From positions 1 to 11,976 of the forward strand of contig JAUWIE010000044.1 in the NCBI GenBank assembly GCA_030605515.1: a DNA stretch of 11,976 bases, read 5' to 3'. Below the pieces are notes generated by a model, which was given only the letters and a program-made list of their open reading frames with translations, was not told where the DNA came from and did no database searches. The DNA is from Thermoplasmatota archaeon (GTDB lineage Archaea; Thermoplasmatota; E2; DHVEG-1). A program made the position numbers and the translations under genes. Below, in pieces: positions 7,341-11,976 of this stretch. Position 1 is the stretch's first letter. Each line of letters starts with the position of its first letter.

Positions 7341-7360
7341 TGTCTTAGAATCATAAGACA
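7341..7360 (-). terminator. Perfect hairpin after the 551-residue dockerin gene
   Basis: TGTCTTAGAATCATAAGACA is a 20-base dyad with perfect seven-base arms and a six-base loop. It begins 22 bases past the stop codon of the gene ending at 7383. It probably marks the transcript 3' end or stabilises it. The T-tract is poor, so termination is not certain. A related copy lies after the next dockerin gene. Confidence 0.45.
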
Positions 7361-7382
7361 GTTTATTATTAGGATAACCTTT

Positions 7383-9038
7383 CTAATCTCTGTTGATCCA
7401 TGTAAGTCCTGCATCCTGAAAGTTCACTTTTCCATCACCGTTTACATCATACAGTCCATCATAAGGTACCTCACTAGTTCTATGAATCCACGCAATACCT
7501 GCATCCTGGAAATTAACCTTGTTATCATTGTTTACATCATATCTACTTCCACCTGTTGTATAGGTGTAGGTTTCATTGGTCCAACTTGTGCCATCGGTAA
7601 CATTTACACACCATGTATACGTTGTGTCTCCCCATACCCAGTCATTACTAGATGATGGGATATATGCAGCAATGCCATTTCCTAGTCCTAGAAAAGAGGC
7701 GAGGGTCTCCCAATTACCATCATGGTTTTTCCAGTGGATATAGACATCCATGCTATCCCCATCTGAGTCTTCATAATGGATACTTAGCTCATCAGGGGGT
7801 CTTTCTACACCCGTGTCACCATCAACGGGGCTCTCATCATAAACAAAAGGTGGATTATTAGGAAGTGGTATAAGTGGTAATAGGTCCCCGCCAGATTGAA
7901 TATGTCCAGAGGAATTATAGGGTAGATCTGTGTCACCAAGACCATCAAAATCAAGGTCTATTCCAGCATAGTCACTCCAGTAATTACCACCGAGATAACT
8001 CCTATTTATAATGTTTTTACCTAGTGTTTTACTTGTATTCCATTTGTTATGGCCATTATCATTTGCGTTTTCAATGTTGTCAAAGTAATTATTGTAAATG
8101 AGACTATCATTAGAGGATTCAAGAGTAATTCCATCAGTATTATCGGTAATGGTGTTTGAGACTATGATATTGTCATGTGAGAAAGATTTAAAATAGAGTC
8201 CAATACCAGAATTGATGATATCATTTGAAATAATAGTATTGTCCGTTGAAGAATGGAAATATATTCCATACAAGGTGCTGTTAAAAATCGTGTTATTCTC
8301 AATTTCGTTATGATGTGACGGTTTTAAAAGACCCATCCCTCGACTGTTATCATACATGGTATTATCTACCACAGTATTATACGCTGAGCCTCCATGAAGG
8401 TAAATGCCAATACCGTTATTGTTGAACGCGGTATTTTCTTTGATGAGATGATCTTTTGTGGAAAAGGTGATCAGACCATGATGGTTACCTGTGAGTATAT
8501 TTTGAGTTATTATACAGTTATCTGCACGGATTGCTAAACCGGTTTTTCCCCCCAGAGTTGTTCCAGTTATTGTGAAACAGTTGATTGTGACATCATTATG
8601 ATTTACTGTTACAGCGTCTTCCTGTGAATCAGCTGCCTGGATGATTGTAGTGTTTTTTTCTTCACCTGTTAACTTTAATTGTTTGTATATTATGATGTTT
8701 TCAATGTAGATGCCTTCGTAGACATAGACTGTTCCCTCATCTTGAGAGGCATTAATGCCATCCTGAATCTTATCAAAATGATCAATTTGCCATCCTGGCG
8801 TTGCATTATTAAAATCATCATCAACATAAACAGTTAAAGGCGGAGGTGGCAAAGATGAATTAATTATTGCAGATTTATCATTAACTTTTTCGTTTTCATT
8901 TGATATCGCCTTATCCTCCAGGTTAGAACTGTTTCTTTCGTCTATGTTATTCCCGCTTATACTTGGCATAACACCTGCTACTACAAACAGTATTATTAGT
9001 CCAACAACCATTATTTTTTTCAATACACAACTTTTCAT
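7383..9038 (-). CDS. Secreted beta-helix (NosD-like) protein with Ig-like and dockerin modules
   Basis: 551 residues, a shorter paralogue of its downstream neighbour. The signal peptide is residues 1-29 (KK, VVGLIILFVVAGVMP). The linker to ~68 is low-complexity and ends in LPPPP. VYVDDDFNNATPGW (70-83) opens the beta-helix domain, which runs to ~330 with rungs such as NTVVDNTMYDNSRGMGL and NEIENNTIFNSTLYGIYF. The cap GGNYWSDY lies at 350-357, followed by DFDGLGDTDLPYN. The Ig/FN3-like module is at ~395-496, and the dockerin at 499-551 has loops at 501-512 (DVNNDNKVNFQD) and 531-542 (DVNGDGKVNFQD). The first loop has Asn where dockerins normally have Gly. The ATG at 9038 is preceded by GGGAGGT with a five-base gap. 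It has no visible hydrolase domain. Likely role: an extracellular carbohydrate- or surface-binding subunit displayed through its dockerin. Confidence 0.9.
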   Translation of the reverse strand: MKSCVLKKIMVVGLIILFVVAGVMPSISGNNIDERNSSNLEDKAISNENEKVNDKSAIINSSLPPPPLTVYVDDDFNNATPGWQIDHFDKIQDGINASQDEGTVYVYEGIYIENIIIYKQLKLTGEEKNTTIIQAADSQEDAVTVNHNDVTINCFTITGTTLGGKTGLAIRADNCIITQNILTGNHHGLITFSTKDHLIKENTAFNNNGIGIYLHGGSAYNTVVDNTMYDNSRGMGLLKPSHHNEIENNTIFNSTLYGIYFHSSTDNTIISNDIINSGIGLYFKSFSHDNIIVSNTITDNTDGITLESSNDSLIYNNYFDNIENANDNGHNKWNTSKTLGKNIINRSYLGGNYWSDYAGIDLDFDGLGDTDLPYNSSGHIQSGGDLLPLIPLPNNPPFVYDESPVDGDTGVERPPDELSIHYEDSDGDSMDVYIHWKNHDGNWETLASFLGLGNGIAAYIPSSSNDWVWGDTTYTWCVNVTDGTSWTNETYTYTTGGSRYDVNNDNKVNFQDAGIAWIHRTSEVPYDGLYDVNGDGKVNFQDAGLTWINRD

Positions 9039-9042
9039 TTAT

Positions 9043-9100
9043 AACCTCCCGAAATATAGAAATTCAAAAAATGTAATAATATTGTTTAACTTAAATATTT
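9043..9100 (-). promoter_or_regulatory. TATA-like box and ribosome binding site of the 551-residue gene
   Basis: AAATATTTAA (minus strand, 9100-9091) is a TATA-like box 53-62 bases before the ATG. GGGAGGT (9050-9044) is a strong Shine-Dalgarno. This suggests the gene has its own promoter rather than relying only on read-through from upstream. Confidence 0.45.
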
Positions 9101-9118
9101 CGCTTAATATAAGAATAA

Positions 9119-9138
9119 GTCTTATGATGATTCTAAGG
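9119..9138 (-). terminator. Weaker hairpin after the 274-residue dockerin gene
   Basis: This site resembles the hairpin at 7341-7360: on the plus strand GTCTTATGATGATTCTAAGG, compared with GTCTTATGATTCTAAGAC in the reverse complement of the other copy. A three-base insertion shortens the stem to CTTA/TAAG. It directly follows the stop codon at 9141. It may be a degraded transcript-end element. Confidence 0.3.
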
Positions 9139-9140
9139 TT

Positions 9141-9965
9141 TTAATCACGGTTTATCCATGTCAGACCCGCATCCTGAAAGTTCACCTTACCATCTTGGTT
9201 TACATCATACAGTCCATCATATGGTACCTCACTAGTCCTATGTATCCATGCAAGACCTGCATCCTGGAAATTAACCTTGTTATCATTGTTTACATCATAC
9301 CTGCTTCCACCTGTTGTATAGGTGTAGGTTTCATTGGTCCAACTTGTTCCATCATTAACATGTATACTCCATATATACTGGGTGTTACCCCATATCCAAT
9401 CATTTTCATATGGTGGAATATAACTATAAATTCCATTGGTTACACCTGAGAAGCTCGTAAGTAGTACCCATTGTTCTTCATGAGTTCGCCATTTAAGATA
9501 GACATCTAATGTATCTTGTTCAGCATCAAATACATATACACTAAGCTCAGATGGTGGTCGTTCAACATCAATAGCATCATTTTCTGGTGTAATAGCATGT
9601 GTTTTCTCCATGCTAAAATTAAGATTTGAGGAGAAATCAATGTTTAACCCTCCGACTTCAAAAACAGCGGTTTGTTGCGTTGATACCCCATCGACAAAAA
9701 AATAGATAAGATCACCTTCTTCGCCTTCAACAAGGAATTCCTCAGTTTCAATGGGATAACCATATTTTCCATTCTTAACTGTTGTATTATAGTAAACATT
9801 GTTTATCAAACCAGATACATTAGTATCATCTGCTGCGTGATTATTATTTTCATCGAAAACATAACCTTTAAATCTATGAGGAGGAGATGGTACATCATCT
9901 GCAAATACTAAACCTGAACTTATTAGTACACCTAGTATCACATACACCATTAGTACTTTTTTCAT
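9141..9965 (-). CDS. Secreted dockerin protein with carboxypeptidase-regulatory-like domain
   Basis: 274 residues. Signal peptide 1-22 (MKKVLMVYVILGVL, cleavage near VFA/DD). Residues ~31-118 begin HRFKGYVFDENNN and continue through VKNGKYGYPIETEEFLVEGEEGD. This resembles the carboxypeptidase-regulatory/Cna-B type beta-sandwich common in archaeal surface proteins. The Ig/FN3-like module is at ~124-218 and is clearly more diverged from its two neighbours than the dockerin is. The dockerin spans 221-274 with loops 224-235 (DVNNDNKVNFQD) and 254-265 (DVNQDGKVNFQD). The ATG is supported by GGTGAG four bases upstream. It is the smallest of three dockerin proteins in a row and has no enzyme domain. 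It could be an adaptor or binding subunit, or a partner of the anchored cohesin encoded downstream. Confidence 0.88.
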   Translation of the reverse strand: MKKVLMVYVILGVLISSGLVFADDVPSPPHRFKGYVFDENNNHAADDTNVSGLINNVYYNTTVKNGKYGYPIETEEFLVEGEEGDLIYFFVDGVSTQQTAVFEVGGLNIDFSSNLNFSMEKTHAITPENDAIDVERPPSELSVYVFDAEQDTLDVYLKWRTHEEQWVLLTSFSGVTNGIYSYIPPYENDWIWGNTQYIWSIHVNDGTSWTNETYTYTTGGSRYDVNNDNKVNFQDAGLAWIHRTSEVPYDGLYDVNQDGKVNFQDAGLTWINRD

Positions 9966-9969
9966 TTTC

Positions 9970-10017
9970 TCACCAAATACTACTCCACCTATGAATGTAT
10001 TAAATATTAATATTTAA
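9970..10017 (-). promoter_or_regulatory. Palindromic TATA-like box and GGTGA site of the 274-residue gene
   Basis: TTAAATATTAATATTTAA (10000-10017) is a perfect 18-bp palindrome 35-52 bases before the ATG. GGTGAG lies four bases before the ATG. The palindrome is a good archaeal TATA-like candidate and resembles in style the box before the vapBC pair. Confidence 0.5.
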
Positions 10018-10094
10018 TTCTACTAACAATTATCTCTTCTCTTTTTTTCTTGTAATAACTGTAATTGTATGTTGATTAATAAATATATTCCCAT

Positions 10095-10116
10095 CATTAG
10101 CTTCAATTTGCTAATG
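10095..10116. repeat. Seven-base-arm dyad in intergenic region
   Basis: CATTAGC (10095-10101) and GCTAATG (10110-10116) are perfect inverted arms around an eight-base loop. It lies between the T-tract after the PKD gene and the promoter of the next gene. It may be an operator or an RNA hairpin. No gene is visible at 9966-10184. Confidence 0.35.
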
Positions 10117-10155
10117 TTTGAGTATTTCCTTTATCTTTTTATTTAACTTTATATT

Positions 10156-10178
10156 AAAAAAGAAAAAAGGAAAAAAGG
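10156..10178 (-). terminator. T-tract terminator of the PKD surface gene
   Basis: Beginning seven bases past the TAA at 10185, the minus strand reads TTTTTTCCTTTTTTCTTTTT. These consecutive U-runs in the transcript are the standard archaeal termination signal. They imply that the PKD gene is a separate transcript from the dockerin genes. Confidence 0.6.
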
Positions 10179-10184
10179 TTGTGT

Positions 10185-11849
10185 TTATTTTTTAGGTTTC
10201 TTTGGTTTTCCTTTATTTTTGGTTGCAAGGAATACAAGGATCAATATAATTAATACTAGTAGTATGCCAAGACCAAGTAAGTACCATATCATATCGTCTT
10301 CTACAGGTTCGTCTTTTTCTTCTCCGTATTCAGTGAGAAGGTCTGGTGGAAGTTCATAAACGTAATCCCAAGAGTCATCAGTATCACTGTTTATTAAATA
10401 GGATCCATCCTCTTGTAATTCCACATCTGTTATTTCACCTGTTTCGTTGCTGTAAAATCTATCATATGTTCCATTACTATTATCATCTATGAGATATCCA
10501 ATGTCTTTAACCTCATGAACATCAATTAAAACCTTTAGAAATGTTTTACCTGATGGTGTACCATTACCATTTTCATAATCATCAATTGCTTCAACCCAGA
10601 TGTGATATATACCATATGTTGCCCAGGTATGATTTACAAGATCACAAACAGTACCATTTGCAAAGAAATCAGTTATCGTATCATTTGTTTCATCAGCCCA
10701 ACCAAAAGTATAGCTAATATCATGATCATCAAGATCTATAGTTATTGCTGAGTACTCATATAAAGTGTTTTTAGTACCCTTTGTTGTTTTTGTTACAAAT
10801 TCTGGTTTCTCTGGCGGGTTATTTGGTATTGGTGGTTCTTCAATAGTAGCTGTTGTGGTAGCTGTATTTGTCTTTCCAGGGTTATCATTATCTGTAACAG
10901 TAAGTATTACAGTATAGGTACCAATTGCTGAATATGCATGTGTTGGATTTACTCCAGTACCTGTGCTTCCATCCCCGAAATCCCATGAATAGGATTCGAT
11001 AGATTTGTCATCAGTACTACCTGATCCATCAAAATCTATCACTTCATCAACATAACCATAATATGGCCCACCTGCATTGGCCTTTGGGTATTTATCTGAA
11101 GAAGGTGGATTTGGATTAGGATTTGGATCACCACCAGATTTTGTGGTAAAGGTCCAAGTATCAGATTTGTTTTCTAATTGTGAATCGTTTGCAACTGCAT
11201 ACCAACTGTAAGTTGTAGAAGTACTTCTATCAGACCATGTAACACTAGCAGTGTTGCCGCTTGAGACACTATTAGCAGTTCCTATGAGATTATCTGATCC
11301 ATCATAGAAATAAACATCAAGTGTATCACCATCTGGATCAGAAACATCAACACTAAGGGTGACTGATGTTTCTTGATTTGTTGCTCCATCAGTTGGTAAC
11401 GGGTTTGTTGGTTTATTTGGTGGTCTATTATCTTGATCCGTTGTGGTAAAGTTCCAAATTGGGCCATCTGTTGATGCACCATGATCATCCTTTGCAATAA
11501 TCTGCCAATAATAAGTTGTATCCTTATCCATTGAGCCAGGGTCATATGTTGTCTCAGTTTGATCATCTGATTTTAAATCATCTGGTGTAGGATCATTTGC
11601 TTCAAAATAAACGTCATACGTAACAGGGTCACCATCTGGGTCTCCACCGGTCCAGCTAAGATCTACGTTTAAGCCAATACCAGTTGCACCATCGGTGGGA
11701 AATGGATCACTTGGTTCGTATGGTGGATTATTTGTAGGTAATCCAGATGTTATATGTAAATCAAGGTAGATATATTCGGGTTCATTTTCATGAATATAGA
11801 CTGTAGAGTTATCTATTGGAACATAATACTGTCCTAAAGAACAAAACAC
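10185..11849 (-). CDS. PKD/Ig-like surface protein with C-terminal anchor, probably 5'-truncated
   Basis: 554 residues from a GTG. Two Ig/FN3-like modules lie at ~40-137 and ~142-237; both contain PTDGAT, a DPDGD stretch and a WxFTT end. A Pro/Asn linker (241-252) precedes a PKD domain at ~254-337 (ANAGGPYYGYVDEVIDFDGS, SYSWDFGDGS, HAYSAIGTYTVILTVTD). A further PKD-like sandwich spans ~341-445. Residues 446-500 are the Asp/Asn-rich module shared with the cohesin protein (DDNSNGTYDRFYSNETG, SWDYVY). A membrane span at ~521-541 and a KNKGKPKKPKK tail follow. There is no signal peptide, although everything else says exported. The only start codon falls inside a GC hairpin at 11847-11861 that looks like the terminator of a preceding gene, and no ribosome binding site is seen. 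I therefore think the true N terminus is missing, through a rearrangement or an assembly join. Confidence 0.8.
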   Translation of the reverse strand: MFCSLGQYYVPIDNSTVYIHENEPEYIYLDLHITSGLPTNNPPYEPSDPFPTDGATGIGLNVDLSWTGGDPDGDPVTYDVYFEANDPTPDDLKSDDQTETTYDPGSMDKDTTYYWQIIAKDDHGASTDGPIWNFTTTDQDNRPPNKPTNPLPTDGATNQETSVTLSVDVSDPDGDTLDVYFYDGSDNLIGTANSVSSGNTASVTWSDRSTSTTYSWYAVANDSQLENKSDTWTFTTKSGGDPNPNPNPPSSDKYPKANAGGPYYGYVDEVIDFDGSGSTDDKSIESYSWDFGDGSTGTGVNPTHAYSAIGTYTVILTVTDNDNPGKTNTATTTATIEEPPIPNNPPEKPEFVTKTTKGTKNTLYEYSAITIDLDDHDISYTFGWADETNDTITDFFANGTVCDLVNHTWATYGIYHIWVEAIDDYENGNGTPSGKTFLKVLIDVHEVKDIGYLIDDNSNGTYDRFYSNETGEITDVELQEDGSYLINSDTDDSWDYVYELPPDLLTEYGEEKDEPVEDDMIWYLLGLGILLVLIILILVFLATKNKGKPKKPKK

Positions 11850-11861
11850 CCCTTTGGGGTG
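11836..11861 (-). terminator. GC hairpin plus T-tract terminator
   Basis: On the minus strand CACCCC-AAA-GGGGTG (11861-11847) forms a perfect six-base-pair stem with a three-base loop. It is followed by TTTTGTTCTTT. It lies 28 bases past the TAG of the zinc-finger ORF tail and fits as its terminator. Its last three bases are the GTG assigned as start of the PKD gene. Confidence 0.6.
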
Positions 11862-11888
11862 AAATTCACGTCCAATCGGCTTTGTAGA

Positions 11889-11976
11889 CTATTTTGGATG
11901 CATTTTAGCCATATGGTTCGACATATTTGTCGATTTAACTTTCACACCACACAGGCTACAAGTTAACCACTTCTTA
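11889..11976 (-). CDS. C-terminal fragment of a C2H2 zinc-finger-like protein
   Basis: The frame is open from the window edge to a TAG at 11891-11889, giving 28 codons. The tail contains CSLCG, eleven residues after the second Cys a His, and a second His five positions later (SNHMAKMHPK). That is a Cys-x2-Cys-x11-His-x4-His zinc-finger pattern with a basic tail. Small C2H2 proteins occur in archaea, probably binding DNA or RNA. Only the end is visible, so the full product is unknown. A strong hairpin terminator follows. The frame happens to be the same as that of the PKD gene. Confidence 0.45.
   Translation of the reverse strand, partial: KKWLTCSLCGVKVKSTNMSNHMAKMHPK

Noticed and set aside
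4108..9965. A cellulosome in the strict sense
   Set aside because: There is only one cohesin in the scaffold candidate, and no glycoside hydrolase, carbohydrate-binding module or S-layer-homology domain is visible. Only the docking principle is supported.
11847..11976. Read-through of TAG (for example as pyrrolysine) joining the zinc-finger tail to the PKD protein in the same frame
   Set aside because: The frames do agree, but this has a one-in-three chance. A nuclear-type zinc finger fused to an exported PKD protein makes no sense, and a strong terminator lies between them.
1..11976. tRNA or rRNA genes
   Set aside because: No cloverleaf or rRNA-like stretch was found by eye on either strand. 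A covariance-model scan would be needed to exclude them fully.

Overview
The window looks archaeal. It is AT-rich. Several genes have A/T-only TATA-like boxes 20-60 bases ahead of the start, and Shine-Dalgarno sequences of the GGTGA/GGGAGG type. The protein families (VapBC toxin-antitoxin, AAA/DUF4143 ATPase, NosD-type beta-helix surface proteins with a GGNYWSDY cap, PKD proteins with a C-terminal membrane anchor) fit a mesophilic euryarchaeon, most likely a Thermoplasmata-like or methanogen-like lineage. That placement is inferred from protein style; no rRNA or other phylogenetic marker is present.

Region 1 (1-2930) is accessory. It holds a vapBC-type pair on the minus strand and a 700-base gene-free stretch. 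That stretch contains a degenerate ~25-bp repeat array, a G-rich tract, a long imperfect inverted repeat and a ladder of four dyads. After it comes a leaderless AAA_14/DUF4143 ATPase gene on the plus strand. Region 2 (2931-4083) is a metabolic gene, a CysM-like cysteine synthase with an unusual CxxC tail.

Region 3 (4108-11849, all minus strand) is the main interest: a cluster of five cell-surface genes. In transcription order they are a PKD/FN3-like protein with a C-terminal membrane anchor (apparently 5'-truncated), three secreted proteins that each end in an Ig/FN3-like module plus a two-loop type I dockerin, and a membrane-anchored protein with a single cohesin domain. Two of the dockerin proteins are NosD-like right-handed beta-helices; the third has a carboxypeptidase-regulatory-like N-terminal domain. 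The last dockerin gene and the cohesin gene are 38 bases apart and probably co-transcribed. The simplest reading is that the cohesin protein is a surface receptor onto which the dockerin proteins are loaded through calcium-dependent cohesin-dockerin pairing. This would be a cellulosome-like arrangement with no recognisable glycoside hydrolase. The cohesin and PKD proteins also share an acidic, Asp/Asn-rich module of ~50 residues just before their membrane segments, which may be an undescribed anchor domain.

Region 4 (11846-11976) is a junction. The tail of a C2H2 zinc-finger-like ORF ends at a TAG, followed by a perfect GC hairpin with a T-tract. The only available start codon of the PKD gene lies inside that hairpin, so the PKD gene has probably lost its signal peptide through a rearrangement or an assembly join.
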